The position numbers were made by a program, and so were the translations under genes. The notes beneath the pieces are model-generated. The model worked only from the letters and a program-made list of their open reading frames with translations, did not search any database and was not told the origin of the DNA. A stretch of DNA of 64,000 nucleotides from Dinoroseobacter sp049800775. GTDB taxonomy: Bacteria; Pseudomonadota; Alphaproteobacteria; Rhodobacterales; Rhodobacteraceae. Position 1 is the stretch's first letter. Each line of letters begins with the position of its first letter. This document shows, piece after piece, positions 27,164-35,732 of the stretch. The stretch lies in NCBI RefSeq assembly GCF_049800775.1, contig NZ_JBNAFR010000001.1, positions 310,001-374,000 of the forward strand, in the 5' to 3' direction.

Positions 27164-28195
27164 TCAGCCCCGCGCGGGATCCGTGTCGTCGCGGGGCGGC
27201 ACGGTCGTGCCCCGCACCACGAGGCGCGCCGGGACCAGTGACAAGGCGGCGGGCATGTCCGGTTCCTTGATCCGATCAACCACGACCCGGGCCAGCTTGC
27301 GGCCCAGATCATAGGGCGAGATTGCCATGGTGGTGAGCGGCGGGGTCGCGATGCCGGCGTCCTGAATATCGTCGAAACCGACGATCGAGACATCCCTGCC
27401 GGGCTCAAGCCCCATGCGGATCAGCGCCAGCGATGCGCCGATGGCCACCATGTCGCCGTTGCAGACAATCGCCGTGATCTCGGGATGGGCCGCGCGCAGA
27501 TCCATCATCGCCTGCATGCCCGACGGCTTGTCATCCTCCGAGTCCCAGACGATGGGCGCGCCGAGCCCCCGCTCCGTCAGAACACGGGTATAGCCCTCGA
27601 TCCGTTCGTTGCGGACCTCGACCTGCGCTGTCCCGCCAAGAAAGGCGATATGGCGGTGGCCGAGGTCGGCGAGATGCTCGGTTGCGATGGCGGTCGCGGC
27701 GGCGTTCTGGATCCCCACATGGTCGATGCTGTCCACATCAGCCCGGCGCAGGAAAGTCACCGTCGGCAGGGAATGGGTCGCCAGCAGCTCATAGGTGGTG
27801 CGCGGCGTGTCCTGCGCCGGAACCCAGAGCAACCCGGCGCGGGAGCTGCGGATGAAGGCCTCGAGCTGCTGACGCTGGCGCAGCGCATCGTCGCGCGCAT
27901 CCAGCACCGAGAGCAGATAGCCCTCGCTTTCCAGCAGGTCACTGGCCCCGCTGATCACCTCGGCATTGAACGGGTTGGCGATCTGATGGATGGCAAATCC
28001 GATCTCGCGGCTCTCGCCCGAACGCATGGAGGCTGCGCGTCCGTCAGGTACGTAATTCAGCCGCTTGGCGGTCTGCAAAACCCGCTTGCGGGTCTTCTCC
28101 GAGATCCGCCCGGTGCCGCGCATCACCTGGCTTGCAGTCGCCACCGAAACGCCAGCTTCGCGCGCCACGGTTTCAAGCTTGGGCTTCACGGACAT
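27164..28195 (-). CDS. LacI-family transcriptional repressor
   Basis: The protein has 343 residues from ATG 28195. The longer open frame adds 19 residues before the helix-turn-helix and is rejected. The N-terminal HTH reads LETVAREAGVSVATASQVMRG, followed by a hinge RAASMRSGESREIGF. A periplasmic-binding-protein-like sensor domain then contains HRHIAFLGG, VCNGDMVAIGA and VSIVGFDDIQDAGIATPPLT. It is divergent from a sugar ABC importer operon 360 bp away. A perfect 16-bp palindrome with a central CG, typical of LacI-family operators, lies in that gap. It therefore probably represses the importer until the sugar is present. Confidence 0.93.
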   Translation of the reverse strand: MSVKPKLETVAREAGVSVATASQVMRGTGRISEKTRKRVLQTAKRLNYVPDGRAASMRSGESREIGFAIHQIANPFNAEVISGASDLLESEGYLLSVLDARDDALRQRQQLEAFIRSSRAGLLWVPAQDTPRTTYELLATHSLPTVTFLRRADVDSIDHVGIQNAAATAIATEHLADLGHRHIAFLGGTAQVEVRNERIEGYTRVLTERGLGAPIVWDSEDDKPSGMQAMMDLRAAHPEITAIVCNGDMVAIGASLALIRMGLEPGRDVSIVGFDDIQDAGIATPPLTTMAISPYDLGRKLARVVVDRIKEPDMPAALSLVPARLVVRGTTVPPRDDTDPARG

Positions 28196-28555
28196 GATCG
28201 CGGGTCTTCCTGTTCTGGCGGTGATCCAAGGGACGCTAAAGTATAGCCGCATCCGATCTGAGCATATATCAGATACATCGTTTAATCACATCTCTGACGC
28301 TGTTTTTGAGATTTTTCGCATTAAAACAACCAATTAATGCCTCCCCTCGCCCTGTGGCTCCGTGTGTCGAGAATTTTTCTTGACCTGAGGTATAACGTTA
28401 TACCACCCTAAGGGCAGATTCTGCGGCGGCCCCTCACCCAGGTGAATGACGGCGCAGGGACGCAAGACGCATCTCGGGCGGGCCCATGGCCGCCCCGCGA
28501 TGCTGGAGGGAGGCGACATGAGTTGTCCCCCTAGGGTTCAAATTGGGAGGAGATT
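28196..28555 (+). promoter_or_regulatory. Intergenic control region with LacI-type operator at 28389-28404
   Basis: The 360-bp gap between the divergent repressor and importer holds the perfect palindrome GGTATAACGTTATACC at 28389-28404, with the central CG expected for LacI-family operators. A TTGACC at 28380-28385 is a candidate -35 element touching it, so repressor binding would block RNA polymerase. The half nearest the repressor gene is unusually A/T-rich (about 28240-28340) and could hold its promoter. GGGAGGAG before ATG 28556 is a strong ribosome-binding site. No gene is seen. Confidence 0.75.
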
Positions 28556-29821
28556 ATGACCCTTAAGTTTCAGTTTGCCGGTGCCGTTTCGGGTTTGGCG
28601 CTGCTGGTTGCAGCGACCGCCGCTCAGGCAGAGGTACTGTTCTGGTCGACCCAGGCCAAGCCGGTGGAAGAAGCCCAGGCTGTGCGCGAGCAGGTTCTGG
28701 ATGGTGCGGGCGAGGTGGATTACCAGCCCAATGATGCAGGTCCGTGGCTGACCCGCCTGAATGCCGAGTTGAAGGCCGGCTCGGGCTCGATCGGTCTTCT
28801 GGGGGCGTTGCATGGCGATTTCTCGGCCATGAGCACCGATGATCTGGTGGATCTGGACGAGCTCGGCCTCGGCGCGCAGAGCGACACGTTCAACAGCCTT
28901 GCGCAGCTCGGTACGGACGCCAAGCAATACATCCCCTGGATGCAGGCCAGCTACATCATGGCGGCCAATACCAAGGCGCTCGAGCATCTGCCCGAGGGCG
29001 CGGATATCAACACCCTGACCTATGACCAGCTCATCGCCTGGGCGACCAATGTCAAAGAGGCGACCGGATCCGCCAAGTTCGGCTTCCCGGCCGGGCCAAA
29101 GGGGCTGAAGCACCGCTTCTTCCAAGGTTACTTGTACCCGTCCTACACCGATGGTGTGGTGCGCACCTTTGCCTCGGACAAGGCCGTGACGGCCTGGGAG
29201 AAGATGAAAGAGCTCTGGGCCGTGACCAATCCCGGCTCCACCAACTTCTCGTTCCTGCAGGAGCAGTTGCTGAACGAGGATGTCTGGATCGCCTTTGACC
29301 ACACCTCGCGACTGGCCGCAGCCTTCAACGAGCGCCCGGATGATTTCGTGGCCTTCCCCGCGCCCGCAGGGCCCGAGGGTCGGGGGTTCATGCCGGTGAT
29401 CGCCGGGATCGCCATTCCGCGCACCGCGCCGGATATGGAGGCGTCCAAGGCGCTGATCGGCCATCTGATGGACCCCGCGACGCAGGTGGCGACCTTGCGC
29501 GCGACCAACTTCTTCCCGGTCGTGGATGTGGACCTGCCCGATGACCTGCCCCCGTCGGTAAAGGCTGCGGGCAACGCGGTTGCGATCATGAGCGCCTCGC
29601 CTGATGCCAATCCTGGCCTGCTTCCGGCGGGTCTCGGCAACAAGGGCGGGGACTTCAACCGGGTCTTCGTGGACACGTTCGAGCGCATCGTGCTGGCCGG
29701 TCAACCCATCGAGCGCGTGCTCGAGGATCAGAAGAAGACGCTCGTGCGGATCATGAACGACACCGGCGCGCCCTGCTGGGCGCCGGATGCGCCCTCCGAA
29801 GGCGCCTGCCCGGTCGAGTAA
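28556..29821 (+). CDS. Sugar ABC transporter, periplasmic solute-binding protein
   Basis: The protein has 421 residues and a Sec signal peptide about 1-24 (ends AAQAE). The rest has the extracellular solute-binding family 1 layout: an N-lobe with VLFWSTQAKPVEEAQAV, then MQASYIMAANTKAL and later KALIGHLMDPATQVATLRA near the crossover. Sugar-binding proteins of this type deliver oligosaccharides or glycosides to MalFG-like permeases. It is first in an operon with two permeases, an ATPase, a glycosidase and an isomerase. Two stem-loops after its stop fit the usual excess of binding-protein mRNA over permease mRNA. Confidence 0.9.
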   Translation: MTLKFQFAGAVSGLALLVAATAAQAEVLFWSTQAKPVEEAQAVREQVLDGAGEVDYQPNDAGPWLTRLNAELKAGSGSIGLLGALHGDFSAMSTDDLVDLDELGLGAQSDTFNSLAQLGTDAKQYIPWMQASYIMAANTKALEHLPEGADINTLTYDQLIAWATNVKEATGSAKFGFPAGPKGLKHRFFQGYLYPSYTDGVVRTFASDKAVTAWEKMKELWAVTNPGSTNFSFLQEQLLNEDVWIAFDHTSRLAAAFNERPDDFVAFPAPAGPEGRGFMPVIAGIAIPRTAPDMEASKALIGHLMDPATQVATLRATNFFPVVDVDLPDDLPPSVKAAGNAVAIMSASPDANPGLLPAGLGNKGGDFNRVFVDTFERIVLAGQPIERVLEDQKKTLVRIMNDTGAPCWAPDAPSEGACPVE

Positions 29822-29831
29822 TCCTCCCGCA

Positions 29832-29893
29832 GGGGCGCTGCCACGCGCCGCGCCCCCGCACCGCAGTTCGGATCGCGCACCGGTCCGAACTGC
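29832..29893 (+). other. Two tandem stem-loops after the binding-protein gene
   Basis: GGGGCGC (29832-29838) pairs with GCGCCCC (29850-29856). GCAGTTCGGA (29863-29872) pairs with TCCGAACTGC (29884-29893). Neither has a T-tract. Like the malE-malF spacer of enterobacteria, they probably protect the upstream mRNA or attenuate the downstream genes. Confidence 0.6.
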
Positions 29894-29943
29894 CCAAATT
29901 CTCATTGATACACCGCGCTTAGGCGTAAACCGGGGGGCGGCAC

Positions 29944-30789
29944 ATGAACCCGCGACTACTACCCTATTTCCTGATCTTGCCGGTCACGCTCTTTCTTTGC
30001 CTGTTTTTTCTCTACCCGTTCGTTCTGGTGGCACAGCAGGCGTTCAGCAACGGCTCCGGCTTCACCATGGACAATTTCCGGGACGTGACCACGCACTGGA
30101 AATTCCCGATCTCGCTCAAGAACACCTTCCTGCTGGCCCTGGCCGTTGTGCCCGTGCAGCTGGCCCTGTCGCTTCTGATGGCGACCATGGTCACGAAGAT
30201 GAAAAAGGGCCGGGACATGATCCTGTATATCTGGACGATCCCGCTGGGGATCTCGGATCTCGCGGCCGGCATCATCTGGCTCGCGATCTTCGAGCAGTCC
30301 GGCTTCCTCAACTCGATGATGGGCGGTCTGGGACTGATCGACAGCCCGACGAACTTCCTCAGCTATACCAGCCCCGTGATGGTCTTCGTGGCGATCATGC
30401 TGGCCGAGATCTGGCGGGCGACCGCGATCATGCTGGTCATTCTCGTGGCGGGCATCGGCCTGATCCCCAAGGAATACTACGAGGCGGGCGAGGTCTTTGG
30501 CGCCACGCCCTGGCAACGCTTCCTGAAGATCACCCTGCCCATGCTGCGGCCCTCGCTGCAGACGGCGCTGGTCCTGCGCGTGATCCTCGCCTTTGAGGTC
30601 TTCGCGGTTGTCCAGGCCCTTGGCGGAACGCTGTTTCCGGTGCTCATGGGCGAGACCTATGCCTATCAGTTCGAGCTGCTCAATAGCGGCGCGGCGGCAG
30701 CCATCGCGTTGATCATCCTCGTGATCTCCATCGCCTTCACCCTCATCATCATGCGTGCGCTGCGCGTTCCGAAAGGAGCCACGATATGA
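29944..30789 (+). CDS. Sugar ABC transporter permease (MalF-like)
   Basis: This is a 281-residue inner-membrane protein with six hydrophobic segments, the first at about 8-30. The ATPase-contact loop EYYEAGEVFGATPWQRFLKITLP (quoted in part: EAGEVFGATPWQRF) has the conserved EAA...G...F pattern. It overlaps the start of the next permease by four bases (ATGA at 30786), so the two are co-translated and form the heterodimeric channel. Confidence 0.93.
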   Translation: MNPRLLPYFLILPVTLFLCLFFLYPFVLVAQQAFSNGSGFTMDNFRDVTTHWKFPISLKNTFLLALAVVPVQLALSLLMATMVTKMKKGRDMILYIWTIPLGISDLAAGIIWLAIFEQSGFLNSMMGGLGLIDSPTNFLSYTSPVMVFVAIMLAEIWRATAIMLVILVAGIGLIPKEYYEAGEVFGATPWQRFLKITLPMLRPSLQTALVLRVILAFEVFAVVQALGGTLFPVLMGETYAYQFELLNSGAAAAIALIILVISIAFTLIIMRALRVPKGATI

Positions 30790-31631
30790 CCGCTGCAACC
30801 ACAGATGTCGTCGAAAAGGCGGCGGATTCCAGGAAGGCGGGACGCTATGTCTATATCACGGCCGTGGTCCTGCTCTGCGCTTGGGTGCTTGTTCCGCTCT
30901 ACTTCCTGCTGATCAACACCCTGAGTTCACCGGAAGCGGTGAACTCCTACCCGAAGGCCTTCGTGCCAGAGTTCGACCTGAGCAGCCTGACCTTCTTTGC
31001 CAATTTCGAGGGCATCCTGACGGCGCTCAAGAACTCGATCCTGGTGGCGGCGATGACCATGGTCATGTCCATCGTCATCGGGGCACCCGCAGGCTATGCG
31101 CTCTCGCGGTTCGAGTTTCGCGGCAAGGAGCTGTTCCGGCTCCTGATCCTGCTGACCCGGGCCTTTCCCCTGCCCCTTTTGGCGCTGCCGCTTGCGGTGA
31201 TGTTCATCCGCACAGGGATCGACGACACGGTGTTCGGGCTCGCCCTCGTGCACACCACGCTCGCCATTCCCTTCGCGGTGCTGATCACCTTCTCGCTCTT
31301 CTCGGGGATCCCAATCGAGCTGGAAGAGGCCGCATGGACCCTGGGGTGCAACCGGCTGACGGCCTTCCAGAAGGTCATCCTGCCACTGGTTCTGCCCGGG
31401 ATCACAGCCTCGGCGATCTTCGCCTTCGTGATTTCGTGGAACGAGGTCTTCGCGGCCGCCGTTCTGACCATCGAGAACCGAACGCTCACCGCGTTCCTTC
31501 TGCAGAACCTCGACACCTCGCCCCTGCACCTGAAATTCGCAGGCGGCTTCATTCTCGTCGTGCCGGCGCTGATCTTCATCTTCGCCGTGCGGAAATACCT
31601 CTTCGCGATGTGGGGCATCGCCAACCGCTGA
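30786..31631 (+). CDS. Sugar ABC transporter permease (MalG-like)
   Basis: This is a 281-residue protein with six membrane segments. An N-terminal cytoplasmic tail of about 20 residues precedes the first (about 21-45). The conserved EAA loop reads ELEEAAWTLGCNRLTAFQKV. The C-terminus RKYLFAMWGIANR is typical of MalG-like proteins. It pairs with the overlapping upstream permease and is 33 bp from the ATPase gene. Confidence 0.93.
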   Translation: MTAATTDVVEKAADSRKAGRYVYITAVVLLCAWVLVPLYFLLINTLSSPEAVNSYPKAFVPEFDLSSLTFFANFEGILTALKNSILVAAMTMVMSIVIGAPAGYALSRFEFRGKELFRLLILLTRAFPLPLLALPLAVMFIRTGIDDTVFGLALVHTTLAIPFAVLITFSLFSGIPIELEEAAWTLGCNRLTAFQKVILPLVLPGITASAIFAFVISWNEVFAAAVLTIENRTLTAFLLQNLDTSPLHLKFAGGFILVVPALIFIFAVRKYLFAMWGIANR

Positions 31632-31664
31632 TTACGCGGTTGCCAGATAAAGGAGCCTAGAGAC

Positions 31665-32708
31665 ATGGCTGTTATCGAAATCAAGAACGTCGCGAAACGC
31701 TTTGGGGATTACCAGGCGCTGCATGACATCAACCTCACCATTCAGGACCAGGAGTTCATGGTCCTGCTCGGGGCCTCGGGCTGCGGCAAGTCCACCCTGT
31801 TGCGGATCATCTGCGGGCTGGAGACGGCCTCGGAAGGCGAGATCTGGATCGGGGGGCGCCGGGTCGATCACCTGGCGCCGAAGGATCGCGGGATCTCGAT
31901 GGTGTTCCAGAACTACGCGGTCTTCCCGCACCTGACCGTGTTCGAAAATATCGGGTTCGGCCTGCGCATGCAGAAACTGCCCGATGACGAGGTCACGCGC
32001 CGGGTGGAGCGTACCGCCGGTCTGATGCATATCGACCAGCTTCTGAGCCGCTATTCCGGCGAGCTGTCGGGGGGTCAGCGGCAGCGTGTGGCCGTGGCCC
32101 GCGCGCTGGCGATGGAGCCGGACGTGATCCTGATGGACGAGCCGCTCTCGAACCTCGATGCGCTCTTGCGGATGGAGATGCGGGCCGAGCTCAAAGGTGT
32201 GCTCGCCGAGAGCAACACGACCGCGATCTACGTGACCCATGATCAGGTCGAAGCCATGTCCATGGCCGACCGGATCAGCGTCATGCATCAGGGGCGAATC
32301 GTTCAGGCAGCCTCCCCGATCGAGGTTTATCGCAACCCGGCTGCCGAGTTCGTGGCGGGCTTCATCGGCAACCCGCCGATGAACTTTCTTTCGGCCACAC
32401 CGCAGGGCGGTGGCAAGTTCTCGGTGGCGGGTCATTCCTTTGACGGGCCTGCGGCGGCGAATGCCAACCTGCAATTCGCCATCCGTCCCGAGGATATGCG
32501 TCTGTCCGAGGACGGGCTGCCGGCAGTGGCCAAGGTGGTCGAACCCCTTGGCGCGCATCTGCTGGTGACCTGCGATCTGGACGGCAACCTCTTCCGGGCG
32601 ATCCTCGACAGCGAGATGCAGGTCAAGCCGGGCGAGACGCTGAAGCTTTCGCCCATGCCGGACCGGATCCGCTGGTTCGACCCGGAAACCACCCTCGCGG
32701 TGGCCTGA
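31665..32708 (+). CDS. Sugar ABC transporter ATP-binding protein (UgpC/MalK-like)
   Basis: The protein has 347 residues. Walker A GASGCGKST is near 37-45, signature LSGGQRQRVAVARAL near 134-148, and Walker B VILMDEPLSNLDA with H-loop YVTHDQVEAM after it. A TOBE regulatory domain follows from about 235 (FIGNPPMNFL, QFAIRPEDMRL). This matches the MsmK/UgpC/MalK class that powers glycoside importers. The ribosome-binding site AAGGAG is clear. It ends 14 bp before the glycosidase gene. Confidence 0.94.
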   Translation: MAVIEIKNVAKRFGDYQALHDINLTIQDQEFMVLLGASGCGKSTLLRIICGLETASEGEIWIGGRRVDHLAPKDRGISMVFQNYAVFPHLTVFENIGFGLRMQKLPDDEVTRRVERTAGLMHIDQLLSRYSGELSGGQRQRVAVARALAMEPDVILMDEPLSNLDALLRMEMRAELKGVLAESNTTAIYVTHDQVEAMSMADRISVMHQGRIVQAASPIEVYRNPAAEFVAGFIGNPPMNFLSATPQGGGKFSVAGHSFDGPAAANANLQFAIRPEDMRLSEDGLPAVAKVVEPLGAHLLVTCDLDGNLFRAILDSEMQVKPGETLKLSPMPDRIRWFDPETTLAVA

Positions 32709-32722
32709 CCCTCAGGAGTGAC

Positions 32723-34012
32723 ATGAATAGCATGAACCATACCGACATGCTCCAGCACGCGCGGCAAGTGCTGAGCGACAATGACAGGGGCACCTATACG
32801 GTGCCCACCCACGGGCTCTACCCGTTCCAGTGGAACTGGGATTCCGCGCTCAGCGCCCTGGGGTTCGCGCATTTCGACGAACCCCGGGCCTGGGGCGAGA
32901 TCGAGACGCTCATGGCGCATCAATGGGAAGACGGGATGGTGCCGCACATCATCTTTCACCAGCCCGATGATGGCTACTTCCCCGGCCCGGATGTCTGGGG
33001 GACCGGTCGCACGGTCCCCACGACGGGCATCACCCAACCCCCGGTCACGGGCTTTGCGGTCCGCCGCATCCATGACCGGGCCCGCGACAAGGCGCTGGCC
33101 CGCGCGCAGGCCCGCGCCCTGCTGCCCAAGATCCACGCCTGGCATGAGTGGTTCTATCGGGCCCGCGACCCGGAGGGGACCGGGCTAGTCGCCCTGCTCC
33201 ACCCCTGGGAATCCGGGCGGGACAATTCGGTGGACTGGGACGCCGCGTTCGAACGCGTGCCCACCGAGGGCGTCGGCGCCTTCGTGCGCCGCGACACGAC
33301 CCATGCCAACCCGGCCCACCGGCCCACGGATGAGCAGTACAAACGCTACATCTGGCTCGTGCAAAAGTTCCGCAGCCTCGGCTGGGACAATACGAAACTG
33401 CATGACGCCTCCCCCTTCAAGGTGGTGGATCCCGGCTTCAACGCGATCCTGATCCGGTCCTGCGAGGATGTGGCCGATCTGGCCGCGCGGCTCGGCATGG
33501 ACGAGATCGCCGAGGCGTCCCGTGCGATGGTTGCCAAGGGCGTCGCCGCGATGGAGACGCTCTGGAGCGACGAGATGGGCCAGTACCTTTGCTATGACCG
33601 TTGTCAGGGCGCGCTGATCCAGAGCCCCTCGATCAGTGGGATCCTCGCCACCTTCGCCCCGATCCCCAGGGCACGGGCCGCGGCTCTCGTCCGCCGGATC
33701 GAGACACTGGCCGAAAGCTGCAACTACCTGATCCCCAGCCATGACCCGACCCATCCGGCCTTTGACGGGCTGCGTTATTGGCGGGGGCCGGTCTGGCTGA
33801 TCGTGAATTACATGGTCGCCGATGGCTTTGCCCGGGCGGGCGAGACCGAGATCATCCCGCGCATCATCAATGACTGCCTGCGGCTGATCGAGACCAGTGG
33901 CTTTGCGGAATATCACGACCCGATCACCGCCGAGCCCTGTGGCGGCCCCCATTTCACATGGACCGCCGCCATGGTGATCGAGATCCTCAACACCTACGAG
34001 CTGGCCGCATGA
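32723..34012 (+). CDS. MGH1-like glycoside hydrolase (GH63-like; possible mannosyl/glucosylglycerate hydrolase)
   Basis: This is a 429-residue cytoplasmic (alpha/alpha)6-barrel enzyme. Typical segments are LYPFQWNWDSALSALGF (about 34-50), HPWESGRDNSVDWD (about 166-179) and LRYWRGPVWLIVNYM (about 352-366) with a candidate catalytic Asp/Glu set. These match the MGH1-like group, whose characterised members hydrolyse mannosylglycerate or glucosylglycerate, with more distant trehalase- and GH63-like relatives. Coupled to an importer and a sugar isomerase, it most likely splits the imported glycoside inside the cell. The exact substrate is not proven. Its stop overlaps the next start (ATGA). Confidence 0.82.
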   Translation: MNSMNHTDMLQHARQVLSDNDRGTYTVPTHGLYPFQWNWDSALSALGFAHFDEPRAWGEIETLMAHQWEDGMVPHIIFHQPDDGYFPGPDVWGTGRTVPTTGITQPPVTGFAVRRIHDRARDKALARAQARALLPKIHAWHEWFYRARDPEGTGLVALLHPWESGRDNSVDWDAAFERVPTEGVGAFVRRDTTHANPAHRPTDEQYKRYIWLVQKFRSLGWDNTKLHDASPFKVVDPGFNAILIRSCEDVADLAARLGMDEIAEASRAMVAKGVAAMETLWSDEMGQYLCYDRCQGALIQSPSISGILATFAPIPRARAAALVRRIETLAESCNYLIPSHDPTHPAFDGLRYWRGPVWLIVNYMVADGFARAGETEIIPRIINDCLRLIETSGFAEYHDPITAEPCGGPHFTWTAAMVIEILNTYELAA

Positions 34013-34692
34013 AACGATCGCGTATCAACGAGGTCCTGACCGAGGGCGCGGCCTTCATGGCCAGCCATGGCGTTGTCCTGCCCCCCTTTGCCGACTGGGC
34101 GCCCGAGACCTTCCGCACCCGCACCGATATCGGTCGGATCACCGGGGCCCGGCTCGGCTGGGACATCACCGATTACGGTGCGGGCCGGTTCGACGAGATG
34201 GGGCTGTTCCTCTTCACCCTGCGCAATGGGGAGCTCGCCAATCTCGAACGCGGGCGCGGCATGGTCTATGCGGAAAAACTGCTGATCTCGCAGGCGGATC
34301 AGCTCTCGCCGATGCACACCCATATCGTGAAGACCGAGGACATCATCAATCGCGGCGGCGCGACGCTGGCGATCGAGCTCTATGGCTCCGACGATCAGGG
34401 CAACTTCGCCGAGGATCGCGGTGGCGAGGTGATCTGTGACGGGATCGCGCGTCGTTTTGCACCGGGCGAGGTGCTGAAACTGGCCCCGGGCGAGAGCATT
34501 ACCCTGCAACCGGGCGACTGGCACGCCTTTTGGGGCGAGGGCGGACCGGTTCTGATCGGCGAGGTTTCGACCGTGAATGACGACCTGACCGACAACATCT
34601 TTCGCGAGCCCATCGGGCGTTTTGCCAAGGTGGAAGAGGACGAGGCCCCGCTCCGCCTGCTGGTCTCGGATTACGACGACTTGCCCAATTGA
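34009..34692 (+). CDS. D-lyxose/D-mannose ketol-isomerase family protein (cupin)
   Basis: The protein has 227 residues from ATG 34009, which overlaps the upstream stop. It is a single cupin barrel with metal-ligand candidates in SPMHTHIVKTEDIINRGG (His, His, Glu) and a later QPGDWHAFWGEGG (His). This fits the D-lyxose isomerase family, which also interconverts D-mannose and D-fructose. If the preceding enzyme releases mannose, this one would feed it into fructose metabolism. No signal peptide is seen. The 3' end overlaps the convergent LysR gene by 22 bp. Confidence 0.85.
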   Translation: MKRSRINEVLTEGAAFMASHGVVLPPFADWAPETFRTRTDIGRITGARLGWDITDYGAGRFDEMGLFLFTLRNGELANLERGRGMVYAEKLLISQADQLSPMHTHIVKTEDIINRGGATLAIELYGSDDQGNFAEDRGGEVICDGIARRFAPGEVLKLAPGESITLQPGDWHAFWGEGGPVLIGEVSTVNDDLTDNIFREPIGRFAKVEEDEAPLRLLVSDYDDLPN

Positions 34693-35579
34693 TCGGTGCA
34701 GGCCCCCTGCTCGGCCAGAAAGCGCACGAACAGCATGGTCAGGTTCTCGCGGCGCGACTGGTCCGGCCAGACCGCGAAGATGCCAAGCGCCTTGAGCGAC
34801 CAGTCCGGCAGGACATGCACCAGATCCCCGCGCTCAAAGCCGCGACAGGCCAGATGCTCGGGGATCGCCGTCACCCCCAACCCGCGCGCCGAGAACTCGT
34901 AAAGCGCATCCGCCGAACTGACCGTGACATGGGATTGCCCGGTCACCGAGACCACGGTCCCATCCTCGCCTGTCAGCTCGGTCTGGTCGGGGCGCACCGC
35001 GAAACGCACCCAGTCCCAGCTCTCCAGATCGCTGGGATGGGTCGGCGCGGGTTTCGAGGCGGCGTAGTCCGGGCTCGCCACCAGAAGGCGGTCCGCATCG
35101 CCGATCTTGCGGGTCAGATGCTCGCTATCGGACAGCCAGCCTGCGCGGATCGCCACGTCGAACCGGTCCTTGATCAGGTCATGCTGTTGGTCGGTGAAAT
35201 AGAGCTCCAGCGCGACCTTGGGATAGGTCTTGGCGAAGGCTGCCATGTCGTCGATCAGCGCGGTCTGGGTCACGAAGGCCGGGGCCGACACCCGCAGCGC
35301 GCCGCTCGGCTCGGTCGAGAGCGGGTTGATCGCGTCAAGCCCGGTCTCGGCGGCGGCCAGCATCTCCTGCGCCTTGGCGTGGAGGATCCGCCCCTCCTGC
35401 GTCAGGGACAGCTGCCGGGTCGAGCGATAGAGTAGCGTCACCCCGAGATCCCGTTCCAGATCCGAGACCACCGCACTTACCCGCGAAGGGGCCAGCCCCA
35501 GATGCAGCGCCGCGCCGCGGAACGTCCCCTGATGCACCACGGTCGAGAAAATCGCGATACTGCGCAGCTTGTCGATCAT
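34671..35579 (-). CDS. LysR-family transcriptional regulator
   Basis: The protein has 302 residues. The N-terminal winged HTH starts MIDKLRSIAIFSTVVHQGTF (first 20), then LHLGLAPSRVSAVVSDLERDLG and LLYRSTRQLSLTQEG. The effector domain (about 95-295) belongs to the CrgA/AaeR-like group, with DVAIRAGWLSDS and GLGVTAIPEHLA. It is divergent from the metallo-beta-lactamase-fold gene 154 bp away, its probable target, and overlaps the isomerase gene at its 3' end. The ligand is unknown. Confidence 0.92.
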   Translation of the reverse strand: MIDKLRSIAIFSTVVHQGTFRGAALHLGLAPSRVSAVVSDLERDLGVTLLYRSTRQLSLTQEGRILHAKAQEMLAAAETGLDAINPLSTEPSGALRVSAPAFVTQTALIDDMAAFAKTYPKVALELYFTDQQHDLIKDRFDVAIRAGWLSDSEHLTRKIGDADRLLVASPDYAASKPAPTHPSDLESWDWVRFAVRPDQTELTGEDGTVVSVTGQSHVTVSSADALYEFSARGLGVTAIPEHLACRGFERGDLVHVLPDWSLKALGIFAVWPDQSRRENLTMLFVRFLAEQGACTDQLGKSS

Positions 35580-35590
35580 TGTTCACCTCA

Positions 35591-35609
35591 GCGGAATAGT
35601 TCCCTCCGC
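35591..35609. promoter_or_regulatory. Inverted repeat in the LysR/MBL divergent promoter
   Basis: GCGGA (35591-35595) and TCCGC (35605-35609) form a 5-bp inverted repeat with a 9-bp spacer, 12 bp upstream of the LysR start. Position and spacing fit a LysR-type autoregulatory site. Confidence 0.4.
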
Positions 35610-35732
35610 AATCACTGTCTAATCCAGAACGACCCCCGTCAATAGATTGGCTCCGAGGCGCTAGGGACAAAGGCCCGCCGCGCCGTCGTTTCGACCTGTG
35701 ACCCAGAACCGAACAAGATCGGAGTATCCGCG

